Below, piece by piece: positions 35,048-46,880 of a stretch of DNA of 64,000 bases. The stretch's first letter is position 1. Every line of letters begins with the position of its first letter. The DNA is from Proteles cristata cristata (Eukaryota; Chordata; Mammalia; Carnivora; Hyaenidae), in assembly GCA_017311185.1 (NCBI GenBank), contig JAESUZ010002392.1:992001-1056000 (forward strand), in the 5' to 3' direction. The position numbers were made by a program, and so were the translations under genes. The notes below the pieces were generated by a model that worked only from the letters and a program-made list of their open reading frames with translations, ran no database searches and was not told where the DNA came from.

Positions 35048-38000
35048 AAATATATTGGCAAGATGTTAGTTGGTAAATCTAGGTCAAGGATCTATAGCAG
35101 TTGTGCTTTTCAAGTCTTCGACAATTAGAATCAGCCAGCTCTGCCCTTTTTCGTCAGGGAAGATGGCGCAAGAAAGCTATCTTTCTGGCAATAAGAAAGA
35201 CCTTTTCTGTATCTCATTGGCTTTGTCTCTGGGGAGTGAACAACAACAGCTCATACTCAGAAAATGACCTCTGGTCCACATACAAATGATCAGAGTGTCA
35301 GCATTTCCTATTTGTTTCTCTTCTCTAAAAGCGTGTGGAGAGGTCAGAGGAGCAAAGGAATGGAGAAAATGGATCCTGAATCAGAAACTGAATTTTCTCC
35401 TTCCAGTTCTGCAAAGACCCGAACATGGAGAGACTTACCTTCCCCTGTAGCTTATAATATATGACACTCACTTTGGCTCCAGCTCTCCATATCAGAATCT
35501 TTGGGGCCTTCACAAACTGAAGGGCAAATTTAATTTGGTTTCGAGTTGTGTACAATACTTTTTGTTTGGGAATTGCACACACCAGCAAAGGATTAAATAA
35601 GGCCGTTGATAGCGTCTGGGCCTGTCCTATTAAGCATGCTGAGAAAACAGAGTCAGAGCAAATAACCTGGAGCAGGACTTTAAGGGCAAGCAGGAAGGCT
35701 ACAGAATTGTTTCAAACACTGTAATGTGAATTAGAGAACCAGGCAGCAGGTGCTTTGGCCCCAAGTACATATTTAACCAGGGATCTGAATACAAAGGATA
35801 TTTCGAAGACTTCATTAGAAAAAAGCTAGTAAACAGCAAAGAATCATCTTGCATCCCTCCGCTTCCTGGGTTAGCTCCAGCCCAAACTGAAGAGAAAGCC
35901 ATCTCTAGCTTTTGCTCTCAGAGAAGAAAAGAGGAAAAGCAATTAGGGGGATTAGTAGATAAGGTCAGATTTATCGAGGCCAGTGCTGAAGTTATTATGT
36001 TTTTTAAAGGCCACTTGATTCAGTCTTCCATATCTAGATTTTTACTTAACCCATATCTTTATTTAGAGTGTTAGAAAATCTCACAATTTTTGGTCAGTTG
36101 CCTCTAATACTTCGCCAGAGGTAATAATTTTTAAGCAGCTCATTTTTGTCCTGACTTGAGATTTCAGGGAGATTCTTTTGTTTGTTTGTTTTCAGGGTAG
36201 TCTATAGTAAATATTAAACATACTACAGGAAAAGCTATTACAAGCTCAGAAAATGATTTGATTTAAGATTTTTATGTTACAAAGAATAGTGCAAGTGACA
36301 AAATATTGGACATAATAAAATAATCTGGATTTGAGTTTTTCTCATTCTTTTAAAAAATTCTGACACTTTTTTCCCTTGTTTCTTTTAGTATTCGTTTCTA
36401 AATTCAAGCAGTTTTTAATAAATACATAAGGATACTCAACTTCCCTACACAATATTTCTTATATTTGAATTGTCCTCTTAGGGCCCATATATCGATATTG
36501 GAATGCTGTTTTCCCATTTCCTTTCATGGGACTTGTTTCAAAAAAAAAGTTAGATTCAGATATTCTAGAAGAATCTATGAACAATTTCATTCTTATTTAT
36601 AAAATGGTTTTGGAGGGGGACATTCATGTAAGGCAGAGTGGTAGAGAACACATTTCAGTTACTTCCCAATAGGCGTCTAATCCTGTTTCTGATCTTCTTC
36701 TGTTGGGAAGGGTCATCTTTCCTTTGCACTTTTTTTAGTTGATATCTTAGCAATACATTCAGCAGGGAGAGAACTTTCTGAACAAGGCAGAGATGAATTG
36801 TTAAATACTGAAATATCCTTCTGTTAGAACACCTTCTCACTCAGGGAGTATGTTCTCAGTCTCTCTGGTTCCTTGCTTGAGTTTCATAACAGTTATTACA
36901 TTGTTAGAAGGTTTTGTATCAATATTGACTGCTAGTTTACTTTGGTAGAAGTAAACTAAACTTCTTTGACATGAAGGCATCACATGGGAAATGATGGAAT
37001 GAAGCTGTGAACAGAGGACTCATGTCATATGAAATTGGTGTGGAACATTCCCAGATGTTCTGAACAGCTTTTTCACATGTGGAGAACAACTTTTCTACAT
37101 GTCTAGCTTGGTGCCAGGCAACATGTTTGAAAGCTCCAGGTAACACTGTAGAAACGGATGGCAGTTGCTTCCGTAAAGCAAAAGCCCAGTGCTCAGTAAC
37201 TAGAATTTAATTAATGTTATGTGGCACCAACAAGAGAGCATCAGGGTTCCATCAGTTTAAGATTCGGTTCAAAAAGTTACAAATTCAGTTTATCTTTAAT
37301 GGTCATTCAGATTCTATCTGTTATTACAAAAAGTACAATAAATAGCTGATTTTAATGGTGATAAAGGTAATATTCAATGTTTAGTGAGTACTTGCTATGT
37401 GCTAGGAATATAAGAGATATTTTTGTTTTTTTACAAAAGTAGAGTAAAACACACCATTTTGGAGGGAAGCAGACTTTAGTTTGATTCTTAAATACTTTTT
37501 CGTATTTCACTAATGTATGCATCCTCATAATTAATCAAAATCTTCTCAATGCAGAATTGCAGATACCCACTAGTCAGTTTTATTTAATTAGCTCATAGTG
37601 TTAGCTCTCTGTTCAATTCAGAAGCATTTGACAGTATTACAGAATGCCCACTGGTATCATTGGCTTCTTCCACAGTCTAACAAACTGGGAAATAGCCCAG
37701 TGCCAAGTGAATTAAAGTAAATCCTGGATTTTTAAATTATTTAAATATCGTAATGCTGCCATGAAAAAAAAAACAGTATAAGCAATAGAAGACAGTAGTA
37801 TACCATTTCTCCTTTCTTTGCTACTCTGTGGGAATATAACATTCTTAAAGGAAGGCAATTAAAAAAATTCTAAACCATTGAAGTATCATTAGAATGAGTT
37901 TGCATTAAATGTTACAATGTAGGCTATTTCAATGCGACTATCCCAAAATAGAAAACAAAAAATAGGATGTTTATGATTGTTTAAATGCTAGAGTAAAGTA

Positions 38001-38837
38001 AAAATGCTAAGTTTTACTTAAATGCAATTTTATTTACAACAGTTTTTTGCTGCTTTATAAATGTATAATTCAACTATCTTACAGCAGAAAGAAAGCCTTT
38101 TAGCCTTTTCTGCCCTCATCTTTGGGTTTAGGATTACCCCTTGAGTGATCATTGCCTAGGCAATAAATTATGCCAAGGTTTCCCAAAGCGCATGTGTTCT
38201 TTGGAAAGTTAGTTTTTGGAATGCTATTAGGTATTCAACAAATAAATAGATCCCTCATCAGTTAAGTTCAAGAAATAGTACTCAAACATAATTAAATGTT
38301 CTTATTTGGATATCGTGTTTGGTTAGTATCTTGTTAGTATCTGTGGGACTTCTCTCAATGGAAGTTCAGTTAAATTCCACTAATTGCAGAAAAAGGTGTT
38401 TTAGATCTTTAATTAATCCTCAATTTGACCAAGAAGAAGGTTTCCTGCCTCAAAGGGTCAGGAAAAGATCATAACAAAATAGGAAAGTCTCCTTCAAAGT
38501 TAATGGCATTATGACCTGGATCAGAGTTAACAATGCGATTGTAGATATAAGTATCTGCATGTTTATTGCCTACAGCTGAACGGAGCAAAACATTTTTTTT
38601 CTTCTGATGAGACAACATGATAACAAAGAAAAAAATCTGCTTCATGGTTTATTGAGGGGCAAAGTGCATTTTATGAACCTCTACTTCCCAACCATGCTAA
38701 ATAACAGTTTAGAAATAACTTCTTAAATTGTGATGTTTAGGGACAGAATGAAAAAAGTATGAATACATATAATTAAAATATTCCAACAATTGGGTAATTC
38801 ACAAAATGTCCAATGGCAACTTTGTGATAGATGAATA
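35048..38837. other. 3.8 kb largely without recognisable repeats; no gene supported
   Basis: Only faint old-repeat traces are visible, for example GTGAGTACTTGCTATGTGCTAGG at 37385-37407 (MIR/L2 tail-like). Small frames at 35070-35588 overlap on both strands and lack domains. No splice-flanked exon could be identified. Confidence 0.5.
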
Positions 38838-38850
38838 TCAAGAGAACATC

Positions 38851-41254
38851 TTTTAAAAATTTTAATTCTGATGTAGTTGACGTACGGTACTGTATTAGTT
38901 TCAGGTGTACAATAGAGTGCTTAAATGATTGCATACATTATTCAGTGCTCATCATGATGAATATACTCTTAATCCCTTTCACCTCTTTCACTCACCCTCC
39001 CATCCATCTCATCTTTGGCAACTATCAGTTTGCTCTCTATAGCTAAGAGTCTGGGTTTTTTTTGTTTTTTTTTTTTTTTTGGTCTCTTTCTTTGCTCATT
39101 TCGTTTATTTCTTAAATTCCATGTATGAATGAAATCATACGGTATTTGTCTTTCTCTGACTGACTGAGAATTTCACTTAGAATTATACTCTCTGTTTTAA
39201 CCATGCTGTTGCAAATGGCAAGATTTCATTCTTTTTTAGAACTCATATTTCCTTGTATATGTATACTGCATCTTCTTTATCTGTTCGTCTAGTGATGGAC
39301 GTTTTGGCTGCTTTCATAATTTCCCTATTGTAAATAATGCTGCAATAAACATAGGGGTGAATATATCTTTTTCAAATTCATGTTTCTTTATTCTTTGGGT
39401 AAATAAGAAGTAGAGGAATTACCAGATCATATGGTAATTCTATTTTTAATTTTTTGGAGAACCCCCATACTGATTTCCACACTGGCTGGATTAGTTTGCA
39501 TTGCCACAAACAGTGCATGAAAGTTCCTTTTTTTTTCTATATCCTCACCAACACTTGTTATTTCTTGTGTTTTTGATTTTAGCCATCTTGACATTTGTGA
39601 GGTGATATCTGATTATGGTTTTGATTTGTGTTTCCCTGATGATTAGTGATACAGAGCATCTTTTCATGTATCTGTTGGCCATCTGGATGTCCAACATTTG
39701 GAGAAATGTGTTCATGACTTTTGACCATTTTTTTTCTTCTTCCCATTTTTAATCGGATATTTGCTTCTTTGGTGTTGAGTTGTAAAAGTTCTTTATATAT
39801 TTTGGATATTCATTTATCAGATATGTCATTTCCAAATATCCTTTTCCTATTCCATAGGTTGCCTTTTGGTTATGTTGATTGTTTCCTTCACTGTGCAGAA
39901 TATTTTTATTTTCATGTACTCCCAATAATTTATTTTTTGCTTTTGTTTCCCTTGCCTCAGGATACACATTTAGAAAAAAAGTTGCTTTGGCCAATGTCAG
40001 AGAAATTACTGCCTTTGGGGATCAGGTCTCACATTTAGGTCCTTAATCCATTTTGAGTTTATTTTGGGGGATGGTGTAAGAAAGTGGTCTCGTATCATTC
40101 TTTTGCATGTAGGTGTCTAGTTTTCTTAACACCATTTGTTGAAGAGATTGTTTTTTTCACATTGGATATTCTTTCCCATTTTGTTGAAGATTAATTGACC
40201 ATATTAATTGTGGGTTTATTTCTAGGTTCTCTCTTCTGTTCTATTGATCTATGTGTATATTTTTGTGCCAGTACCATATTGTTTTGATTACTACAGCTTC
40301 ATAGGATATCTTAAAATCTGGGATTGTGATACTTCCAGTCTTTTTCTTATTTTTCAAGATTGCTTTGGCTATTTGGAGTCTTTTGTAGTTCCTTATTTTA
40401 AGAGTATTTGTTGCAGTTCTGTGAAAAATGCTGTTGATATTTTGATAGGGGTTGCATTAAATGTATAGATGGCTTTGGGTAGTATGGACATTTTAACAAT
40501 ATTTGTTCCTCCAATCCATGAGCATAGAATATCTTTGCATTTCTTTCATCAGTGTTTTATAGTTTTCATAGTATAGGTCTTTCACCTCCTTGGTTAAGTT
40601 TATTCCTAGATACTTTGTTATTTTTGGTGCAGTTATAAATAGGATTGTTTTCTTGTTTTTATAAAAATTTTTAAAGTTTAATTTATTTCTGAGAGAAAGA
40701 TAGCATGAGCAGGGGAGGGTCAGAGAGAGAGGGAGACACAGAATCTGAAACAGGTTCCGGGCCCTGAGCTAGCTGTCAGCACAGAGCCCAACACGGGGGC
40801 TTGAACCCACGAACCATGAGATCATGACCTGAGCCGAAGTCAGATGCTTAACCGACTGAGCCACCCAGCACCCCTAGGATTGTTTTCTTAATCTCTCCTT
40901 CTGCTACTTCACTTTTAGTGAATAGATATGCAATGGATTTCTGTATATTGATTTTGTATCCTGTGACCTTACTGAATTTATTTGGCAGTTCTAACATTTT
41001 TTTCTGGTGGTGGTCTTTATGGTTTTCTATATATAGTATTATGACATCTGCAAATAGTGAAAGTTTTACTTTTTACCAATCTGTATGCCTTTTATTCTTT
41101 TTTGTTATCTAATTGCTGTGGCTAGGACTTACAGTACTATGTTGAATAAAAATGGTGAGGGTGGACATCCATATCTTTTTACTGATCTTAGAGGAAAAAC
41201 TCTTAGTTTTTTCCCATTGACTGTGATGTTAGTTATGGGGTTTTCATATATGGC
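38851..41254 (-). repeat. 5'-truncated carnivore L1, antisense, ORF2 C-terminal half
   Basis: The plus strand starts with the reversed 3' UTR (TATTAGTTTCAGGTGTACAATAGAGTG, CAGTGCTCATCATGATGAATA). From about 39090 it runs backwards through the ORF2 C-terminus to the reverse transcriptase. The RT FADD box reads FADV (reverse of GACATCTGCAAA at 41043-41054), so it is dead. Short duplications (TCAAGAGA at 38838 and 41255) may be its target site. A SINE interrupts it at 40655-40874. Plus-strand frames across it are antisense shadows. Confidence 0.92.
40655..40874 (-). repeat. Felid tRNA-Lys SINE nested in the antisense L1
   Basis: Complete antisense SINE with exact 15-bp duplication TAGGATTGTTTTCTT at 40640-40654 and 40875-40889. 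It lies in the RT/C-terminal part of the host L1, so it is younger than that L1. Confidence 0.96.
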
Positions 41255-41263
41255 TCAAGAGAG

Positions 41264-43239
41264 TAACTTCCAAGTTAAAAATTGATCCCTGTTTCCTCTC
41301 TGACAGTAGTTATCTTTGTCAATAAATACTGACATTCATCACTACCAAAATTTTGTTTCTGCTTATTAGACAAAATTGGAGTGGTTCTAGTTAATGGTAA
41401 TGGGATACAGCAGAATGTTTTAGACTTGGATGTGTATAAAAATAAGAAACAAGTAGTACTTTTAAAGTGTATTGTAGAAAATGGCAGTAACCTACCCAAG
41501 AACTGTCCACATGGGTGTGTATATTGTCAGTATCCCTCCCCTGATCAGTTTTTATGTTGGCTGTCAATGACTTTGGCTTTGAAGTCAAGGACAGTGGAAG
41601 TTAAGACTAACACATGAACTTTAACCTTTGGGTTAATATGGAAAAATTTTGTTTATGAAAAGAGAAAGTTGTTTAGCCATTATCGAAGAGCAGAATTGGT
41701 ATCAGTCCTGAAAGACCTAGCCATAGAATAGGTTTGGTTTTCTTGAGAGTGATTTGAACTAATGCCTGAAAGAGTAAAATCAGGTTGTAACAACAGACCT
41801 GTGTACCTAGCAGTACTAAAACATGAAAATAAAAGATCATTGGGATGACAAGGTAAGACAAAGGGAAAATGGAAATTTTGTAGGTAGAACAGCCAGCTGC
41901 GTTGAGTAATTATGCAGGAAGTCTTTTCCTGTGACACAACAAACTCTTAAACTCTTCATGACATCAAATAGCCAATTCCTCTTCCATCTCTTACCTGTCT
42001 ACATTCCATAAAGGGAGAATCTCAAGCTCTTAAGATTTTATATCAAACCACAGAACACCATTTTTTTTCCTACGCCTTCTTTAAACTGTATTGCCAGAGA
42101 TAAAGTTGACCTTCTAAATTGTTTGGTTATATTATTTTTCTGTAAATTGTGAAAAATATGCATCCACATTGGAACAGATTAACCTAAAAGTGAGTAGGTT
42201 TTCATATTCCAGATAACATTATGCTGTTGTTACATTTTTTTCCAGTTACATCGCCAGCTAGGTATATATCATATGATATATATCATATACATTATATATA
42301 AATAATTTTTTAAATGAAAGGATCAATCATCAGAGATCAATGTCACTCTTAAAAGCAACCATATTGCTGTTTCTGTGAGAAGCACTGAAAGATAAAATCA
42401 CTCCATGTGATTTAACAACAGCAGCATATTCTTATTCAAATTATATTTATAAGATGAAGCTTCAAATCCTATTAAGATATTAATACTGTGTATGAGAAAT
42501 GAAGCAGGACAAGAGCTGAGATCAACAGTGTAAAACATATTCTGTGAAACTAAGACCTATATTCCAAAGCAAAAATCCCTGATAGAACCCCAATGTATGA
42601 AAACATTTTTCCACTTGTAAGTTTAAATTTATAACTATTATATATCACAGTCATTTAAAGTAAAGATGTACTAACAAATAAAAATTCTGAAAATTAGTGT
42701 CACAGATAGCCAGATAAACACTATAATAATTCAATTTATTGCTATACTTTATTTCTACAGACTTGAGCAAATCCTACATCACATACATAAGTAGTTACAA
42801 TGGCTTCATCAGATAACAGAATAAGCATTCTTCTGAGGTTTGCACAAAAATAAATTTATCTGGCTGCACATATCAATGTGACAGTAGATATCAGCATATT
42901 AAAATATGTATGTCATTTTATTACATGTCTTAACACAGTTAAAATATTCTTAATGAAGTTCAAAGTAACATTTTTGGAATGCCCAAAAGGATCTCTTCAG
43001 AGTCAGTACTAGGGTACAGTTGGGATTTGCTGGTATGGAGGCTCCCAAGAAGAGTTATTCAGAACTGTTTTATTGAGAATAGGAGGAAATAACAGAGTAG
43101 TATTATAGTTACTTTTTATAGAGCTTGTTTAAGTAGCTATCATCAATATCACCAAATCTCTCCTTTAATAACCCAAATACAACCAAACTATTTCAATTCA
43201 AACCTACAGCTGAAGGATACTGAAAATAGTAACTCTCAA
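41264..43239. other. No gene recognised; contains an AT palindrome
   Basis: Unassigned AT-rich DNA. Overlapping frames on both strands at 41381-41937 have no domain. Confidence 0.5.
42263..42282. repeat. 20-bp perfect AT-rich palindrome
   Basis: TATATATCATATGATATATA equals its own reverse complement and is followed by more ATATATCATATA, making a cruciform-prone AT patch to about 42302. Confidence 0.9.
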
Positions 43240-43255
43240 AATTACAATTATCTAG

Positions 43256-43467
43256 GGGCACCTGGGTGGCTCTGTTGGTTAGGCCTCAGCTCAGCTCAGG
43301 TCATGATCTCACGGTTCATGGGTTCGAGACCCATGTCACACTCTGTGCTGACAGCTATCTCAGAGCCTGGAGTCTGTCTTTGGATTCTGTGTCTCCCTCT
43401 CTCTCTGACCCTCCCCTGTTCACGCTGTCTCTATCTCTCTTTCTCAAAAATAAATAAAACATTAAAA
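43256..43467 (+). repeat. Felid tRNA-Lys SINE with perfect 16-bp duplication
   Basis: Head at 43256, B box GGTTCGAGACC at 43321-43331, CT tract, and AAAATAAATAAAAC tail. The exact duplication AATTACAATTATCTAG is at 43240-43255 and 43468-43483. Confidence 0.97.
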
Positions 43468-43654
43468 AATTACAATTATCTAGTAGGTTAGAATGCCAGT
43501 TGTTCACAGCCAAGTAAAGATGGTAGATCTGGCAAATGGAAGTGCTAAGCTAGAAGGCTAAGGAGAAGGGAAGAAGAGAAGGAAGCACAATGGAAAAGAG
43601 AGATGAGATCATAGATGCAATAATACAAGGAGAAAAGGATAGAGTCATCAAGCT

Positions 43655-43992
43655 AAATCCTACTCATCCTATCAGGATTCAGTTTAGATGTGACTACCTC
43701 TAAGTAGTCTATGTCAATTCCCTAAAACTGGAGTAGGTTCTTTCAGCCTAGTAGGAGTAAACAGAGATCAGTTGTAGGGTATCCTTTATGCTTGTTTATT
43801 TGTTTTTCAAATATTTCCTTTCCTGAAGCCAAGTATAAGCCTATTGCCTCTTCTTGTCATACACTGACACTTGCTTATACCTAACTCTAGACTATATATT
43901 TATGAGGACAGAAATCATATCTACCATGTGCATGAAGACCTCTCATGCGTATCACATTGTTGGTCCCTACCAAACGTTTGTGGAATGAATGA
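43655..43992 (+). repeat. L2 LINE 3' end, sense
   Basis: CATCCTATCAGGATTCAGTTTAGATGTGACTACCTC is the L2 ORF end. TATTTATGAGGACAGAAATCATATCTACC and CAAACGTTTGTGGAATGAATGAA form the 3' terminus. Confidence 0.85.
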
Positions 43993-44429
43993 AGAGTTGA
44001 AGCAGTGATAGATATTTACTACTACATGGAAGGAAAGAGAATGAATGAGATATACAAGGCAAACTACTTTGGATTGGAAAAGAGTGAAAACAAAGTGTCC
44101 GAATATATTTTAGCAAAGTGCATTTTTCTTTGGACCTTAATTTTTGTTTTTGTCCCATCTGAAGACAAATGCTATGACCAGCTTCAGTTTCCTCAGCCTA
44201 GCAAGGGGTGAGGATCTGATCACTTCTAGGGTGATTCATCATCAGATATAGCTCTCAGTGGAGGAAGTGGTGATGTTGATGATTAAGCAGAAGGCATTTC
44301 CCCCCTAGGAGAGATGTTAGGAGGGCCTTGCAGTCCTGGAAGTGCTGTTTTTCATTGAGATGCAAAGTTGAGATCTTAATCTCTTGGAACATTGTGGTTC
44401 CCTGGATTGCTCAGTAAGAGACAGCCAGT

Positions 44430-44648
44430 AAAAATAATAATGTATAGTATCTTGTATGTGTATAGCTTTTCTCAGCTCTTAGAGCACTGGCATATTCATC
44501 ACCTTATAAGATCTTCACGTTGGGTTTGTAAAGGGGATTTGGCAATGAGGAAATGAAACCTCAGAGATAAAAATCCAAGCTCATGTGGCTGAAAAGTGGC
44601 AAACTGGGATGAGAACATGATGCTTTTCATCCAGGTTCTGTGTGACTA
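44430..44648 (-). repeat. MIR SINE, antisense
   Basis: GCAATGAGGAAATGAAACCTCAGAGATAAAAATCCAAGCTCATGTGGCTGAAAAGTGGCAAACTGGGATGAGAAC is the reversed MIR core and tRNA-like region; it is preceded by the reversed tail. Confidence 0.8.
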
Positions 44649-44969
44649 AAGTTTTATGAATTCATTGCTGAAATAATTGCTTGTGAGCAAAATCTCCCAG
44701 TATACCTTCCTAGATTTTGGTATAAGACAAGAATATAGAAGACATTACGTCTTTTTATTTGGTTAATTGTGGAGAGGAAACCCAGTCAAAACAAAAAAAG
44801 AAGAAGAAAAAGGAAAAGAAAAACAAAACAATCTTTTAGCTGACCCTGCTACATGCTCTTGAAGTTGCATGAGGAAAAATGTATCACTCATTGTCTTAGT
44901 TAAGCTAGTGTGGTCCTGAATGGGCAATTGCAGAGTTACATTGTAAAGAAATTTCCAGGGTTGCATTTT

Positions 44970-45101
44970 TTAAAATATAATTTATAGTCAAAATGGCTAA
45001 CGTACAGTGTATACAGTGTGCTCTTGGTTTGGGGGGTAGATCCCCGTGATTCATCGTTTGCATACAACACCCAGTGCTCATTCCAAGTACCCTCCTCAAT
45101 G
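44970..45101 (-). repeat. 132-bp L1 3' end with perfect 15-bp duplication
   Basis: An extreme 5'-truncated carnivore L1: on the plus strand a T/A-rich start, then CTAACGTACAGTGTATACAGTG, GGTAGATCCCCGTGATTCATC, CACCCAGTGCTCATTCCAAG. Duplications CCAGGGTTGCATTTT at 44955-44969 and 45102-45116 are exact. The minus-strand cut site TT/AAAATG fits L1 endonuclease. Confidence 0.95.
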
Positions 45102-45116
45102 CCAGGGTTGCATTTT

Positions 45117-45737
45117 AATGAGCAATGAAGTGTGTGTATTGTGTGAAGCACTTTTATTCCAAAGCACTTACTAAGTGCTTTCTGATTCACCCAGTCATTC
45201 CCTTCCCCTTAAGAAAAAAGAAAACATTCTCCTTCAAATCCACTTGTATAATGATAGATGTGGATTTCCTGAACTCTCATCAGATGTTTTAAGGTTCTTT
45301 TTAAAGTTTAGAACTATGGAGACACATCTGTCCACCATCAACTCTCATAATCCAAAAATCTTTCTAAAAGACCTGAAACAGAAGTTGTCTGTGTGTTTCC
45401 AAGTCCCAGATCCTTCTTCTGGTATTTCTGACTGTATCTCTAGCACTCCGTTTTACTTCTCAGCATATGCTGAAAAACCGACCTTTCTTGATCTGGGCAC
45501 AGAGAGAATCAGAAAATATTTCCCCCTTGTGTTCGTGATAGGAAGAAGGCAGGATTAGGCAAGATATGTTCTGCATCCCAGGATGTGGACAGGGATGAGC
45601 CACAGAAAGCCTGGGTGGTGGCAGCTTTACATGGCAGCTAGCAATGGAACAGGAATTTGTCAGAGAAGGTCATCCCCCCAACAGGCGAAACGTTTCCAAC
45701 CCTTCCTGCAAGTGTAAGGACAATGAGGACTTCTAGT
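45117..45737. other. No gene supported
   Basis: A 127-codon plus-strand frame (45175-45558) is among the longest outside a repeat, but it has no recognisable domain, no repeat of its composition elsewhere, and begins in ordinary spacer. I treat it as chance. Confidence 0.45.
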
Positions 45738-46524
45738 CAGTGGTTCCTCATGGGTGGGCTATGCCTCATTAAAAGGAAAGCTTTAAATTTATATCATATT
45801 TAGACTGCAGTTGAAATTTTTAGATTTTGCATATTTTATGTGCTTTTAAACTCCCAAATGGAGGGAGACACTTTTGAAATGTCGCATAGTTTTCTCTGCT
45901 TTTTTTAACCCCTAAATGGATATGCTTTTTTAAAAAAATGTTTATTTATTTTTAATATTTTGAAATGTTTATTTTTGAGAGAGAGACAGAGAGAGAGAGA
46001 CAGAGAGAGAGAGAGAAAGACAGAGAGTAGGCAGGGGAAGGACAGAGAGAGGGGGAGACACAGAATCCGAAGCAGGCTCCAGGTTCTGAGCTGTCAGCAC
46101 AGAGCCCAATGCTGAGCTCGAACTCACAAGCTGTGAGGTCATGACATGAGTCGAAGTCAGACACCCAACCGACTGAGCCTCTCAGGCACCCCTAATGTTG
46201 ATTTATTTATTGAGAGAGAGAAAGAGTGAGAGAAAATCCCAAGCAGGCTCTGCACTGTCAGCACAGAGCCCAATGCGGGGCTGCATCTCATGAACTGAGC
46301 CGAAGTCAAGAGTTGGAGGCTTAACCAATTGAGCCACCCAGGCGCCCCATGCATGGATATGCTTTTTGAAAAATACATTTATCTAATAAATCCTGACCCA
46401 TATTGGGTTTCAGTGGTTATGAAATCTCTCAATGAATGGTTATGAAGAGTATTACTGTCCTCATGGAGAAAACTGATAACATTTTAGATATTATCGCTTC
46501 ACTGGAAAAGGTTGCAAACCACTG
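45738..46524. repeat. Probable hAT-type DNA transposon relic with two SINEs inside
   Basis: The left end CAGTGGTTCCTCAT and the reversed right end CAGTGGTTTGCAACC look like matching hAT terminal repeats. Between them lie about 350 bp of otherwise unassigned sequence once the SINE pair is removed. No 8-bp duplication could be confirmed, so the call is tentative. Confidence 0.4.
45931..46352 (-). repeat. Two felid SINEs head-to-tail inside one target duplication
   Basis: Both are antisense: one at about 45931-46192 with an expanded GA tract (45976-46030), one at about 46193-46349 with its own reversed head (CCACCCAGGCGCCCC). A single 15-bp duplication, ATGGATATGCTTTTT, brackets the pair (45916-45930 and 46353-46367). 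Either the second SINE landed in the A-tail of the first, or a dimer was inserted. Confidence 0.92.
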
Positions 46525-46696
46525 AATGGAGAAAACGCAGGTGCTCAGCTGCAAGGACATGGCACAAATAGGGCACAAACCCAAATCTCCTGATACACAG
46601 TGTTAGGGTCTCTGCACACCACCAGTGAGACTGAGCTGGTAAAATGTGGGAGCTAGTCTAGTTTGTACTTAGTTGCTTTTTAAAAGTGTGTATATA

Positions 46697-46880
46697 GGGG
46701 CGCCTGGCTGGCTTAGTCCGTTAAGCATCTGACTCTTTGTGTCTCAGGTCATGATTTCATGGTTGGTGAGTTCCAGCCCCTCATATGGGATTCTGTCTCC
46801 CTCTCTCCCTCTACTCCTCCCCCACTTATTCTCTGTCTCTTTCTCAAAATAAATAAGAAATAAACTTAAAAAAATAAAAA
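46697..46880 (+). repeat. Felid tRNA-Lys SINE, slightly shortened
   Basis: Head GGGGCGCCTGGCTGGC, TCAGGTCATGATTTCATGG, CT tract and AAATAAATAAG tail. TGTATATA occurs at both ends (46689-46696 and 46881-46888). Confidence 0.93.

Noticed and set aside
35101..35289. TTTTTCGTCAGGGAAGATGGCGCAAG resembling the start of a housekeeping mRNA (possible processed pseudogene)
   Set aside because: The translated frames match no protein I know, and there is no poly(A) tail or target duplication around it.
45175..45558. A 127-codon open frame on the plus strand outside recognised repeats
   Set aside because: No recognisable domain, no supporting splice or promoter context, and a frame of this length is expected by chance somewhere in 64 kb.
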